Shown here in pieces: positions 25,655 through 34,535 of a stretch of 64,000 nt of DNA. Numbering within the stretch: position 1 is the first letter of the stretch; every line of letters starts with the position of its first letter. Below the pieces are notes generated by a model. It was given only the letters and a program-made list of their open reading frames with translations, was not told the DNA's origin and ran no database searches. The translations under genes and the position numbers were made by a program. The DNA comes from Flaviramulus_B aquimarinus (GTDB lineage: Bacteria; Bacteroidota; Bacteroidia; Flavobacteriales; Flavobacteriaceae). The stretch covers positions 930,001 through 994,000 of the forward strand of contig NZ_BAABJH010000001.1 in NCBI RefSeq assembly GCF_039543205.1, read 5' to 3'.

Positions 25655-25870
25655 TTAGTATCTATAAGTTATTCGAGCCTTTGTTAAATCATAAGGACTC
25701 ATTTCTAATTTCACTTTATCTCCTGGTAATAATTTAATGTAATGCATACGCATCTTACCAGAGATATGTGCCGTCACAATGTGACCATTTTCTAATTCAA
25801 CACGAAACATAGCATTTGATAATGCTTCTATTATCGTTCCATCTTGCTCTATTGCTGCTTGTTTTGCCAT
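25655..25870 (-). CDS. infA: translation initiation factor IF-1
   Basis: IF-1 occupies the 30S A site during initiation. The 71-residue OB-fold protein shows MAKQAAIEQDGTIIEALSNA, FRVELENGHIVTAHISGKMR and the C-terminal YDLTKARITYRY. It lies between secY and rpmJ, the common spc/alpha junction order. Confidence 0.98.
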   Translation of the reverse strand: MAKQAAIEQDGTIIEALSNAMFRVELENGHIVTAHISGKMRMHYIKLLPGDKVKLEMSPYDLTKARITYRY

Positions 25871-25880
25871 AGTATAATAA

Positions 25881-27236
25881 TTAAGCTACTGCCTTTCTAT
25901 TTTTACCAGTTTTCATCAAACCATCATAGTGTCTATTTAACAAATAAGAATTTATTTGTTGCATAGTATCAATTGCAACTCCAACCATAATTAATAATGA
26001 GGTGCCTCCGAAAAACAAAGCCCATCCTTGACCTACTCCCATAAGCTTAACAATAAATGCAGGGAACACAGCAATAAGTGCTAAAAAAATAGAACCTGGC
26101 AAGGTTATTTGAGACATTATTTTATCTAAGTACTCAGAGGTTTCAGAACCTGGTCGAATACCAGGAATAAAACCACCACTACGTTTTAAATCATCTGCCA
26201 TTTTATTGGTAGGTACTGTAATTGCTGTATAAAAGTATGTAAATACTATAATTAACAGAGCAAAAGTTACATTGTACCAGAATCCAAAAATATCGGAATA
26301 GTTTGTTTGCATCCAAAGTCCCGCAGACGTTTCTTTTAAGAAAGAAGATCCTCCTATTAAACTAGGCACAAACATAATAGCTTGAGCAAATATAATTGGC
26401 ATAACCCCTGAAGCATTAAGTTTTAATGGAATATATTGTCTTGAACCTGCCATAGCACTTTTTTCATAACCACCAGTAGCAGTTCTTCTTGCGTATTGTA
26501 CAGCTATTTTTCTAACACCCATTACTAACATAATAGACGCTAAAATGATAACAAACCAGATAACAAACTCTATTAATACCATCATTAAACCACCATTTCC
26601 ACCACCTTCTAATCTAGTCGCTGCATTTTGCAAAAATGCTTGTGGTAATGTAGCAATAATTCCAACCATAATTAATAATGAAATACCATTACCAATACCT
26701 TTATCTGTAATTTTCTCTCCTAACCACATGGCGAAAATACAACCTGTTACCAATATTGTAACTGAAGAGAAATAAAATAAAGGTCCTGTTCCTAACAAGA
26801 ATGCCGTTGAAGGAATTCCTAATGCTGGCAAACTTGCTAAATACCCTGGCGCTTGTAATAAACAGATAGCGATGGTTAACCAACGTGTAATCTGATTGAT
26901 TTTCTTTTGACCACTTGCTCCTTCTTTTTGCAATTTCTGCAAGTAAGGAATAGCAATACCCATTAACTGTACAACAATAGAAGCAGAAATGTAAGGCATA
27001 ATACCAAGTGCGAAAACCGAAGCATTAGCAAAAGCACCACCTGTAAAAGCGTTAAGCAAACCCAACAAACCTCCGTCTGTTTTTTCTGCTAAACCTCCTA
27101 ATTGGGCTGCATCAATACCAGGTAAAACCACTTGAGCACCGAAACGATAAACTAATAACAGACTCAAAGTAACAATGATTCTGTTTCTTAGTTCTTCTAT
27201 TTTCCAAACATTTTTTATTGATTCTATAAATTTCAT
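25881..27236 (-). CDS. secY: protein translocase subunit SecY
   Basis: SecY forms the protein-conducting channel of the inner membrane with SecE and SecG. The 451-residue protein has ten membrane segments; the signatures are GIMPYISASIVVQL (about residue 78), GEKITDKGIGNGISLLI (about 170) and PTNKMADDLKRSGGFIPGIRPG (about 342, in a cytoplasmic loop that contacts ribosome and SecA). It follows rplO by 14 bases and precedes infA by 10. Confidence 0.98.
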   Translation of the reverse strand: MKFIESIKNVWKIEELRNRIIVTLSLLLVYRFGAQVVLPGIDAAQLGGLAEKTDGGLLGLLNAFTGGAFANASVFALGIMPYISASIVVQLMGIAIPYLQKLQKEGASGQKKINQITRWLTIAICLLQAPGYLASLPALGIPSTAFLLGTGPLFYFSSVTILVTGCIFAMWLGEKITDKGIGNGISLLIMVGIIATLPQAFLQNAATRLEGGGNGGLMMVLIEFVIWFVIILASIMLVMGVRKIAVQYARRTATGGYEKSAMAGSRQYIPLKLNASGVMPIIFAQAIMFVPSLIGGSSFLKETSAGLWMQTNYSDIFGFWYNVTFALLIIVFTYFYTAITVPTNKMADDLKRSGGFIPGIRPGSETSEYLDKIMSQITLPGSIFLALIAVFPAFIVKLMGVGQGWALFFGGTSLLIMVGVAIDTMQQINSYLLNRHYDGLMKTGKNRKAVA

Positions 27237-27250
27237 ACTTATAAAACGTC

Positions 27251-27703
27251 TTATATTGTTACAGCTTCTCCTCCAGCAGCTTCAATAGCAGCTTTTGCTG
27301 AAGCAGTAAACTTATGAGCAGATACTTTTAATTTTGTTTTTAACTCGCCACGTCCCATAATTTTAACTAAATCATTTTTTCCAGCTAAACGGTTTGTGAA
27401 TAATGTTTCAAAATCTACTGTATCTTTTATTTTCTTATCATCAACCAATTGTTGTAAGGTATCTAAATTGATTCCTTGATACTCTACGCGGTTAATGTTA
27501 GTAAAACCAAACTTAGGAACACGTCTTTGAAGTGGCATTTGACCACCTTCAAATCCTAGTTTCTTAGAATAACCAGAACGCGATTTAGCTCCTTTGTGAC
27601 CACGAGTTGCCGTGCCACCTTTACCAGAACCTTGTCCTCTACCTATTCTTTTTCCTTGGTTTTTTACTGAACCTTCTGCAGGTTTTAAATTACTTAAATC
27701 CAT
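27251..27703 (-). CDS. rplO: 50S ribosomal protein L15
   Basis: L15 is a late-assembly 50S protein. The 150-residue sequence starts MDLSNLKPAEGSVKNQGKR and contains the Gly-rich GRGQGSGKGGTATRGHKG and GFEGGQMPLQRRVPKFGF. Order rpmD-rplO-secY is the standard spc arrangement. Confidence 0.98.
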   Translation of the reverse strand: MDLSNLKPAEGSVKNQGKRIGRGQGSGKGGTATRGHKGAKSRSGYSKKLGFEGGQMPLQRRVPKFGFTNINRVEYQGINLDTLQQLVDDKKIKDTVDFETLFTNRLAGKNDLVKIMGRGELKTKLKVSAHKFTASAKAAIEAAGGEAVTI

Positions 27704-27718
27704 TTTCAGTTTATATTT

Positions 27719-27898
27719 TTAAGCTTCCTCTACAGAAACTAAATGTGAAACTTTAGCAACCATACCAAGAATATTTGGTGTAGCCTCATGCTCTATTACT
27801 TGACCAATCTTTTTAAGACCTAGAGCTTCTAAAGTTCTTTTTTGTCTTTGCGTACGATTGATTGCGCTTTTAACTTTTTTTACTTTAATCTTTGCCAT
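27719..27898 (-). CDS. rpmD: 50S ribosomal protein L30
   Basis: Translation of this 59-residue frame gives MAKIKVKKVKSAINRTQRQ, then LEALGLKKIGQVIEHEAT, the L30 signature, ending VSVEEA. It lies 11 bases after rpsE and 15 bases before rplO, exactly where L30 belongs. Confidence 0.96.
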   Translation of the reverse strand: MAKIKVKKVKSAINRTQRQKRTLEALGLKKIGQVIEHEATPNILGMVAKVSHLVSVEEA

Positions 27899-27909
27899 CT
27901 CTGTCTATA

Positions 27910-28434
27910 TTAAGCGTTAAAAACTTGTTCAAGTGAAATACCTCTATCTCTAGCAATGGCGTTCGCATCTCTTAATTGTAATAAAGCATCAAAAGTTGCT
28001 TTTACGACATTATGAGGGTTTGAAGAGCCCTGAGATTTTGATAACACATCGTGTACCCCAACTGCTTCAAGTACTGTTCTTACAGCACCACCAGCAATTA
28101 CACCTGTACCAGGAGCTGCAGGAATAATATTTACTCTGGCCCCACCGTATTTACCTTTCTGCTCATGTGGCAACGTTCCTTTTATAATAGGAATTCTAAC
28201 AAGGTTTTTCTTAGCATCTTCAACAGCTTTTGCAATTGCACTAGCAACGTCTTTAGATTTTCCTAAACCTTGTCCTACAACACCAGCTTCATCACCAACC
28301 ACAACGATTGCTGAAAAACCAAATGCTCTACCACCTTTAGTTACTTTTGTAACTCTTTGTACCCCAACTAAACGATCTTTTAGATCTAATCCACCTGGTT
28401 TTACTAATTCTGCACTTTTATATTTTTTAAACAT
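27910..28434 (-). CDS. rpsE: 30S ribosomal protein S5
   Basis: S5 helps decoding fidelity and mRNA unwinding. The 174-residue protein shows the double-stranded RNA-binding part (LKDRLVGVQRVTKVTKGGR) and GTGVIAGGAVRTVLEAVGV. It sits between rplR and rpmD. Confidence 0.98.
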   Translation of the reverse strand: MFKKYKSAELVKPGGLDLKDRLVGVQRVTKVTKGGRAFGFSAIVVVGDEAGVVGQGLGKSKDVASAIAKAVEDAKKNLVRIPIIKGTLPHEQKGKYGGARVNIIPAAPGTGVIAGGAVRTVLEAVGVHDVLSKSQGSSNPHNVVKATFDALLQLRDANAIARDRGISLEQVFNA

Positions 28435-28440
28435 AATTTC

Positions 28441-28797
28441 TTAGAATTTAAGTCCTGCTTCTCTAGCACCTTCAGCTAATGATTTTACTCTACCATGATA
28501 TAAATACCCGCCTCTATCAAAAGAGATTGTTTCTATACCTGCTTTTAAAGCTTTTTCAGCAAGTGATTTACCTACTAACTTAGCTACTTCTGATTTAGTT
28601 GCTTTCGCAGTACTTACACCTTTATCTCTTGAAGATGCTGCACTGATAGTTTTACCAGTTACATCATCAACTATTTGAGCATAAATTTCTTTATTACTTC
28701 TATAAACAGCTAATCTAGGTCTTGTTTCTGTACCAGAAACAACCTTACGGATTCTGTTTTTTATTCTTAGTCTTCTTTCGTTCTTTGTCAATGCCAT
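28441..28797 (-). CDS. rplR: 50S ribosomal protein L18
   Basis: L18 binds 5S rRNA in the central protuberance. The 118-residue protein has RPRLAVYRSNKEIYAQIVDD and the terminal FDRGGYLYHGRVKSLAEGAR. It lies between rplF and rpsE with short gaps. Confidence 0.98.
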   Translation of the reverse strand: MALTKNERRLRIKNRIRKVVSGTETRPRLAVYRSNKEIYAQIVDDVTGKTISAASSRDKGVSTAKATKSEVAKLVGKSLAEKALKAGIETISFDRGGYLYHGRVKSLAEGAREAGLKF

Positions 28798-28807
28798 AAC
28801 TTAATTA

Positions 28808-29350
28808 TTAAGCTGATTTACCTGCTTTTCTTCTTATTTCTTCACCAACAAACTTGATTCCTTTTCCTTTGTAAGGCTCAGGTTTTCTAAATCCGCGGAT
28901 CTTCGCAGCTACTTGACCAACAAGTTGTTTATCGAATGATGTTAGTTTAACTAATGGATTTTTTCCTTTTTCTGAAATTGTTTCCACTTTTACCTCTGGA
29001 GCAATATTCAAAATAATGTTATGAGAAAACCCTAAAGCTAGATCTAATTTTTGTCCTTGGTTTGATGCTCTATAACCTACACCAACCAATTCTAATTCTT
29101 TAGTCCATCCTTTAGATACACCTTCAATCATATTATTCATTAAAGATCTGTACAAACCATGTTTAGCTTTTTGATCTTTAGAATCTGAAGAACGTGTTAC
29201 TAAAACATTTCCTTCTTCTACTTTAATTTCAACAGCGTCGAAACTTTGTGTTAACTCTCCTAATTTTCCTTTAACAGTTACAACGTTATCTTTAACATCT
29301 ACTGTTACACCTTCTGGAATGGCTACTGGATTATTTCCTATTCTTGACAT
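28808..29350 (-). CDS. rplF: 50S ribosomal protein L6
   Basis: L6 has two repeated domains near the factor-binding site. The 180-residue protein begins MSRIGNNPVAIPEGVTVDV and ends with the signature EPYKGKGIKFVGEEIRRKAG. It lies between rpsH (17 bases upstream) and rplR. Confidence 0.98.
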   Translation of the reverse strand: MSRIGNNPVAIPEGVTVDVKDNVVTVKGKLGELTQSFDAVEIKVEEGNVLVTRSSDSKDQKAKHGLYRSLMNNMIEGVSKGWTKELELVGVGYRASNQGQKLDLALGFSHNIILNIAPEVKVETISEKGKNPLVKLTSFDKQLVGQVAAKIRGFRKPEPYKGKGIKFVGEEIRRKAGKSA

Positions 29351-29367
29351 TTCTTTCTGGCTTTAAA

Positions 29368-29766
29368 TTAGTATACGTAACATAAAACTTCGCCACCTAC
29401 ATTATCTCTTTTAGCTTGCTTGCCTGTCATAACACCGTGAGATGTTGAGACAATGGCAATACCAAGACCGTTAAGGATTCTAGGTAACTCATTAGCACCT
29501 GCATACTGACGTAAACCTGGTGTACTAATTCTTTGAAGTTTCTTAATTACTGATTCTTTTGTTTCTTTGTTATACTTAAGCGCTATTTTAATAGTGCCTT
29601 GTACAGACGAATCATCAAACTTGTAACTTAAAATATATCCTTGTTCGAATAATATTTTAGTGATGTCTTTTTTTAGATTAGATGCAGGAATCTCAACCAC
29701 TCTATGGTTGGCTCGCACTGCGTTTCTAATTCTTGTCAAATAATCCGCAATTGGATCTGAGTACAT
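29368..29766 (-). CDS. rpsH: 30S ribosomal protein S8
   Basis: S8 is a primary 16S rRNA binder; in other bacteria it also represses the spc operon. The 132-residue protein has DPIADYLTRIRNAVRANH and the C-terminal GIAIVSTSHGVMTGKQAKR. The 68-base gap before it is longer than its neighbours' and A/T-rich, with no clear hairpin. Confidence 0.98.
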   Translation of the reverse strand: MYSDPIADYLTRIRNAVRANHRVVEIPASNLKKDITKILFEQGYILSYKFDDSSVQGTIKIALKYNKETKESVIKKLQRISTPGLRQYAGANELPRILNGLGIAIVSTSHGVMTGKQAKRDNVGGEVLCYVY

Positions 29767-29834
29767 AATGAATTGATTTTGTGGTTTTGGTTTTCAAATT
29801 ATTTTGAACCTTAAACCCGATTATTTAAATAATA

Positions 29835-30104
29835 TTACCAACTAGCTTTTCTTACTCCGGGGATAAGACCTTGATTGGCCATTTCTCTGAATGTTACACG
29901 AGAAATCCCAAAAGTACGCATGTAACCTTTTGGTCTTCCTGTTAATTTACATCTATTATGCATACGAATAGGAGATGCATTTTTTGGTAACTTTTGTAAT
30001 GCTTCATAATCGCCAGCTTCTTTTAAAGCTTTACGTTTTTCGGCATACTTTGCTACTGTTTTAGCTCTTTTTACCTCACGGGCTTTCATTGATTCTTTAG
30101 CCAT
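29835..30104 (-). CDS. rpsN: 30S ribosomal protein S14, zinc-free form
   Basis: S14 is in the 30S head. This 89-residue form has the signature RCKLTGRPKGYMRTFGISR and the end IPGVRKASW. It lacks the CxxC...CxxC zinc ribbon of the short form, so it is the longer zinc-independent type. It lies 3 bases after rplE. Confidence 0.97.
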   Translation of the reverse strand: MAKESMKAREVKRAKTVAKYAEKRKALKEAGDYEALQKLPKNASPIRMHNRCKLTGRPKGYMRTFGISRVTFREMANQGLIPGVRKASW

Positions 30105-30107
30105 ATC

Positions 30108-30659
30108 TTAGTTCTTTTGAAAAGGTAATCCTAATTCGGTTAATAATGATTTTGCTTCTTTATCAGTATCTGCGGTTGTTACAAATGTAATATCCATACC
30201 AGAAATTTTGTTCACTTTATCAATGTTTATTTCTGGGAATATAATTTGTTCAGTAACACCTAAATTATAGTTACCACGTCCGTCAAATCCTGTTGCTTTA
30301 ATTCCGTTAAAATCTCTTACGCGTGGCAAGGCAGAAGTTACTAAACGATCTAAAAACTCATACATTTTTTCGCCACGTAAGGTTACTTTTGCCCCAATTG
30401 GCATACCTTTACGTAATTTAAAAGTTGCAACATCCTTTTTCGATAATGTAGCTATAGCTTTTTGTCCTGTTATAGTTGCTAACTCCTCAACTGCATAGTC
30501 GATAAGTTTTTTATCTGCTACTGCCGCACCAACACCTTTAGATACTACTATCTTGGTAAGTTTTGGTACTTGCATTACATTTTTATAACCAAATTCGTCT
30601 GTAAGAGCTGCAATTACTCTGCTTTTATACTCTTCTTTAAGTCTAGGTGAATATGCCAT
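30108..30659 (-). CDS. rplE: 50S ribosomal protein L5
   Basis: L5 binds 5S rRNA and contacts P-site tRNA. The 183-residue protein shows NVMQVPKLTKIVVSKGVG, RGEKMYEFLDRLVTSALPR and GLPFQKN at the end. It follows rplX by 2 bases. Confidence 0.98.
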   Translation of the reverse strand: MAYSPRLKEEYKSRVIAALTDEFGYKNVMQVPKLTKIVVSKGVGAAVADKKLIDYAVEELATITGQKAIATLSKKDVATFKLRKGMPIGAKVTLRGEKMYEFLDRLVTSALPRVRDFNGIKATGFDGRGNYNLGVTEQIIFPEINIDKVNKISGMDITFVTTADTDKEAKSLLTELGLPFQKN

Positions 30660-30661
30660 AA

Positions 30662-30973
30662 CTATATTACTTCATTAGATTTTACTGAAAATCTTACTTT
30701 CTTATCGCCTTCTATTCTATAGCCAATTCTTGTTGTTTCTCCTTTTGAAGTTAACAACGATAAATTAGAAATATGAATAGCGGCTTCTTTTTCTACGATT
30801 CCGCCTTGAGGATTTTGTGCACTTGGCTTCGTGTGTTTCTTAACCATGTTTACACCCTCAACAATCGCCTTGTTCTTAGCTATTAATACCTTTTGTACTT
30901 TACCTTCAGATCCTTTATGGTCTCCAGCAATTACTTTTACAGTATCTCCAGTTTTTATTTTAAGCTTTGTCAT
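30662..30973 (-). CDS. rplX: 50S ribosomal protein L24
   Basis: L24 starts 50S assembly. The 103-residue protein has the KOW motif KTGDTVKVIAGDHKGSEGKV and GVNMVKKHTKPSAQNPQGG. It lies between rplN and rplE. Confidence 0.98.
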   Translation of the reverse strand: MTKLKIKTGDTVKVIAGDHKGSEGKVQKVLIAKNKAIVEGVNMVKKHTKPSAQNPQGGIVEKEAAIHISNLSLLTSKGETTRIGYRIEGDKKVRFSVKSNEVI

Positions 30974-30987
30974 CTTACATTAATGTA

Positions 30988-31356
30988 TTAAAGCACTTCT
31001 GGTGCTAATGATACAATCTTCATGAATTGTTTATCACGAAGTTCTCTAGCAACAGGACCAAATACACGTGTTCCTCTCATTTCACCCGTTGGGTTTAATA
31101 AAACACATGCATTATCATCAAATCTTATATAAGATCCATCTGGTCTTCTTACTTCTTTCTTAGTACGAACAACAACTGCAGTTGAAACCGCTCCTTTTTT
31201 AATATTTCCATTAGGAGTTGCATCTTTAACAGAAACAACTATTTTGTCTCCCACAGAAGCATATCTTCTTTTAGTACCACCAAGAACACGGATAGTTAAA
31301 ACTTCCTTTGCTCCAGTGTTGTCTGCTACTTTTAATCTTGATTCTTGCTGTACCAT
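30988..31356 (-). CDS. rplN: 50S ribosomal protein L14
   Basis: L14 lies at the subunit interface. The 122-residue protein begins MVQQESRLKVADNTGAKEV and has the signature TPNGNIKKGAVSTAVVVRTK and RGTRVFGPVARELR. It is 2 bases downstream of rpsQ. Confidence 0.98.
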   Translation of the reverse strand: MVQQESRLKVADNTGAKEVLTIRVLGGTKRRYASVGDKIVVSVKDATPNGNIKKGAVSTAVVVRTKKEVRRPDGSYIRFDDNACVLLNPTGEMRGTRVFGPVARELRDKQFMKIVSLAPEVL

Positions 31357-31358
31357 AA

Positions 31359-31616
31359 TTATTTCGCTCTTTCTAAAATTTCAACTAATCTCCAACATTT
31401 AGATTTACTTAAAGGTCGTGTTTCCATGATTCTTACAGTATCTCCTTCGTTGCAGTCATTTTGTTCGTCGTGTGCTACGTACTTTTTCGTTTTTAAAACG
31501 AATTTTCCATACATAGGATGTTTTACTTTTTTCACTTCAGCAACCACAATTGATTTCTGCATTTTGTTACTTGTAACAACTCCTATACGTTCTTTTCTTA
31601 AATTTCTTGTTTCCAT
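31359..31616 (-). CDS. rpsQ: 30S ribosomal protein S17
   Basis: S17 is a primary 16S rRNA-binding OB-fold protein. The 85-residue sequence starts METRNLRKERIGVVTSNKMQ and shows KYVAHDEQNDCNEGDTVRI. It lies between rpmC and rplN. Confidence 0.98.
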   Translation of the reverse strand: METRNLRKERIGVVTSNKMQKSIVVAEVKKVKHPMYGKFVLKTKKYVAHDEQNDCNEGDTVRIMETRPLSKSKCWRLVEILERAK

Positions 31617-31628
31617 CTTTCAGCAGAA

Positions 31629-31820
31629 TTATTGTAATTCTCTTTTAGTTAATTCAGTCGCAATTCTAGCTACGGTACGTCTTATTGTACGCAACTGGAT
31701 TGGATTTTCTAAAGGAGATATTGCATGAGCTAATTTTAGATCTGAATAACTCTTTTTTGTTTCACCAAGTTTATCTTGTAACTCAGCTACAGATAATTCT
31801 TTAATTTCTGATTGTTTCAT
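31629..31820 (-). CDS. rpmC: 50S ribosomal protein L29
   Basis: L29 lies near the exit tunnel and contacts SRP and trigger factor. Starting at the second of two adjacent ATGs (31820) gives 63 residues beginning MKQSEIKELSVAELQDKL, as in relatives; the first ATG adds only one Met. The signature NPIQLRTIRRTVARIATEL is present. It sits between rplP and rpsQ. Confidence 0.96.
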   Translation of the reverse strand: MKQSEIKELSVAELQDKLGETKKSYSDLKLAHAISPLENPIQLRTIRRTVARIATELTKRELQ

Positions 31821-31832
31821 CATCTTAAATTA

Positions 31833-32252
31833 TTATGCTTCGTAATCGCGAGCAATTAAAAACTTAGTTTTTACTGGTAGTTTTTGTGCTGCTAAGCGTA
31901 ATGCTTCTTTAGCAACATCTAGAGGTACACCTCCAATTTCAAAAACCACTCTACCTGGTTTACACACAGCAACCCAGTACTCAACAGCACCCTTACCTTT
32001 ACCCATACGTACTTCAAGAGGCTTTTTTGTAATAGGCTTGTCTGGAAATACTTTAATCCAAAGTTGACCTTCTCTTTTCATGTAACGTGTTGCGGCAATA
32101 CGAGCTGCTTCAATTTGACGTGATGTCAAAAAAGTTGCATCTAACACTTTTATTCCAAAAGTACCGTTTGAAAGTTGATTTCCTCTTTGAGAAAGTCCTT
32201 TCATACGTCCTTTTTGCTGTTTACGAAATTTTGTTCTTTTAGGCTGTAACAT
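31833..32252 (-). CDS. rplP: 50S ribosomal protein L16
   Basis: L16 helps accommodate A-site tRNA. The 139-residue protein begins MLQPKRTKFRKQQKGRMKG and has RMGKGKGAVEYWVAVCKPG, the signature loop. It lies 21 bases after rpsC. Confidence 0.98.
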   Translation of the reverse strand: MLQPKRTKFRKQQKGRMKGLSQRGNQLSNGTFGIKVLDATFLTSRQIEAARIAATRYMKREGQLWIKVFPDKPITKKPLEVRMGKGKGAVEYWVAVCKPGRVVFEIGGVPLDVAKEALRLAAQKLPVKTKFLIARDYEA

Positions 32253-32273
32253 TTTTCTTTACTTTATAAAAAA

Positions 32274-32996
32274 TTACTTTCTACGACGAGGTCCTTTGTT
32301 TCCACCGCGTCCTCCGGCTCCACCTTTTCCTTGCTTTTTGGATAATCCAACAAGCGGAGAAAGTTCTCTTTTACCATATACTTCACCTTTCATGATCCAT
32401 ACTTTAACACCCAATCTACCATAAGTAGTGTGTGCCTCAACTAAAGCATAATCAATATCGGCTCTAAAAGTTGATAAAGGAATACGTCCTTCTTTGTAGT
32501 GTTCAGAACGTGCCATTTCTGCACCATTTAAACGTCCACTAATCTGGATTTTAATTCCTTCAGCATTCATACGCATTGTAGCGGCGATAGCCATCTTAAT
32601 TGCACGTCTGTATGAAATTCTATTTTCAATTTGACGAGCGATGCTTGATCCTACTAAAAATGCATCAAGTTCAGGTCTTTTAATTTCAAAGATGTTAATC
32701 TGAACTTCCTTTCCAGTAATTTTCTTAAGTTCTTCTTTTAACTTGTCTACCTCTTGACCGCCTTTTCCGATAATGATACCTGGACGAGCCGTAGTGATAG
32801 TAACGGTTACAAGTTTTAAAGTTCTTTCGATTATTACTCTACTTACACTAGCTTTAGATAAACGCGCGTGAACGTATTTTCTAATCTTATCGTCTTCGGC
32901 AAGTTTATCACCATAATCGTTTCCTCCGTACCAGTTAGATTCCCATCCTCTGATAATTCCTAAGCGATTCCCGACTGGATTTGTCTTTTGTCCCAT
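32274..32996 (-). CDS. rpsC: 30S ribosomal protein S3
   Basis: S3 lines the mRNA entry channel. The 240-residue protein starts MGQKTNPVGNRLGIIRGWES and has the KH domain (ARPGIIIGKGGQEVDKLK, about residue 74) and the C-terminal domain GRIPLSTFRADIDYALVEA. A Gly/Arg-rich tail follows. Confidence 0.98.
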   Translation of the reverse strand: MGQKTNPVGNRLGIIRGWESNWYGGNDYGDKLAEDDKIRKYVHARLSKASVSRVIIERTLKLVTVTITTARPGIIIGKGGQEVDKLKEELKKITGKEVQINIFEIKRPELDAFLVGSSIARQIENRISYRRAIKMAIAATMRMNAEGIKIQISGRLNGAEMARSEHYKEGRIPLSTFRADIDYALVEAHTTYGRLGVKVWIMKGEVYGKRELSPLVGLSKKQGKGGAGGRGGNKGPRRRK

Positions 32997-33001
32997 ACTT
33001 A

Positions 33002-33409
33002 TTAAGCTTGTGTGTTATTGTTAGCTCCAACTACGATTGTTACGTGGTTTGAACGTTTTCTAATTCTGTGTGCACGACCTTGAGGTGCTGGGCGCAATCT
33101 TTTTAACATAGATCCGCTATCAACTTTAATCTCTTTTACTACCAATTCAGCTTCTTCAATATTAGCTTCTTCGTTTTTAGATTGCCAGTTTGCAATTGCA
33201 GACAATAACAATTTCTCTAAACGACCAGATGCTTCTTTTTGGCTGAATTTTAAGATATTTAGTGCATGTTCTACTTTTTCGCCTCTTACTAAATCGGCTA
33301 CTAAACGCATTTTTCTCGGTGATGTAGGACAGTTATTAAGTTTTGCAAAAGCAACATGTTTTTTTGCTTCCTTAATAGCGTCTGCCATTTGTTTTTTACG
33401 ACTTCCCAT
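33002..33409 (-). CDS. rplV: 50S ribosomal protein L22
   Basis: L22 lines the exit tunnel; its loop affects macrolide response. The 135-residue protein shows NCPTSPRKMRLVADLVRGE and RLRPAPQGRAHRIRKRSNH. A 15-residue N-terminal extension precedes the core. It lies between rpsS and rpsC. Confidence 0.97.
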   Translation of the reverse strand: MGSRKKQMADAIKEAKKHVAFAKLNNCPTSPRKMRLVADLVRGEKVEHALNILKFSQKEASGRLEKLLLSAIANWQSKNEEANIEEAELVVKEIKVDSGSMLKRLRPAPQGRAHRIRKRSNHVTIVVGANNNTQA

Positions 33410-33415
33410 AGCTTA

Positions 33416-33694
33416 CTACTTTTTACCTTTATTTTTAGCACCTGCATGTCCACGAAATGAACGTGTCGGTGAAAATTCTCCTAACTTATGACCTACCATG
33501 TTTTCTGTAACATAAACTGGTACAAATTGACGGCCATTGTGTACTGCTATAGTTTGTCCAACAAAATCTGGAGTAATCATAGAGGCTCTAGACCACGTTT
33601 TAATTACCGTTTTTTTGTTTGATTCAACATTAACAGCTACTTTCTTTTCTAATTTATAATGAACGTAAGGTCCTTTTTTTAATGATCTTGCCAT
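33416..33694 (-). CDS. rpsS: 30S ribosomal protein S19
   Basis: S19 pairs with S13 in the 30S head. The 92-residue protein begins MARSLKKGPYVHYKLEKKV and has TWSRASMITPDFVGQTIAVH and the terminal HKLGEFSPTRSFRGHAG. It is 3 bases after rplB. Confidence 0.98.
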   Translation of the reverse strand: MARSLKKGPYVHYKLEKKVAVNVESNKKTVIKTWSRASMITPDFVGQTIAVHNGRQFVPVYVTENMVGHKLGEFSPTRSFRGHAGAKNKGKK

Positions 33695-33697
33695 GTC

Positions 33698-34525
33698 TTA
33701 TTTCTTTCTACGTTCTACAATATATTTATTACTTGCTTTAGTCTTAGAACGGGTTCTGTAACCTTTAGCTGGTATACCGTTTCTAGAACGTGGATGTCCT
33801 CCTGAAGATTTACCTTCACCACCACCCATTGGGTGATCGACTGGATTCATCACAACTGGTCTAGTACGTGGTCTTCTTCCTAACCATCTTGTTCTACCTG
33901 CTTTACCACCAACTAATAATTGGTGATCTGAGTTAGATACAACACCTATAGTAGCCATACAGTTAGCAAGAATTAATCTTGTTTCACCTGAAGGCAATTT
34001 AACCGTGGCAAACTTACCATCTCTTGCCATTAACTGAGCAAAAGCACCAGCACTACGCGCCATAACAGCACCTTGTCCTGGGCGTAACTCTAAACAAGAA
34101 ATGATAGTTCCTAATGGAATTTCACTTAATGGCATAGCATTTCCAATTTCTGGAGCTACACCTGTTGCACCTGATACTACATTCTTCCCAACCTGAAGTC
34201 CATTTTGAGCAATAATGTATCTTTTTTCGCCATCTTGATAATTCAATAATGCGATAAAAGCAGTTCTGTTTGGATCGTATTGGATTGAAGTAACTTCACC
34301 TGGGATTCCAGCTTTGTCTCTTTTAAAATCGATAATACGATACTTTTTCTTATGACCTCCACCAATATAGCGCATAGTCATTTTTCCTCGATTGTTTCTA
34401 CCACCAGACCTTTTGTTCGGAACGAGCAAGCTCTTTTCCGGCTTATCAGTAGTAATGGCATCGTAACCGTTTACTACTCTAAATCGCTGTCCTGGTGTGA
34501 TTGGTTTTAATTTTCTTACTGACAT
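33698..34525 (-). CDS. rplB: 50S ribosomal protein L2
   Basis: L2 is close to the peptidyl-transferase centre. The 275-residue protein shows NNRGKMTMRYIGGGHKKKYR and the C-terminal VMNPVDHPMGGGEGKSSGG, which carries the conserved His. Neighbours rplW and rpsS are in the standard S10-operon order. Confidence 0.98.
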   Translation of the reverse strand: MSVRKLKPITPGQRFRVVNGYDAITTDKPEKSLLVPNKRSGGRNNRGKMTMRYIGGGHKKKYRIIDFKRDKAGIPGEVTSIQYDPNRTAFIALLNYQDGEKRYIIAQNGLQVGKNVVSGATGVAPEIGNAMPLSEIPLGTIISCLELRPGQGAVMARSAGAFAQLMARDGKFATVKLPSGETRLILANCMATIGVVSNSDHQLLVGGKAGRTRWLGRRPRTRPVVMNPVDHPMGGGEGKSSGGHPRSRNGIPAKGYRTRSKTKASNKYIVERRKK

Positions 34526-34535
34526 TAGTCTTTAA

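Noticed and set aside
30105..30107. Break in the rpsN-rplE order
   Set aside because: Only a 3-base spacer; the order is the standard spc arrangement.
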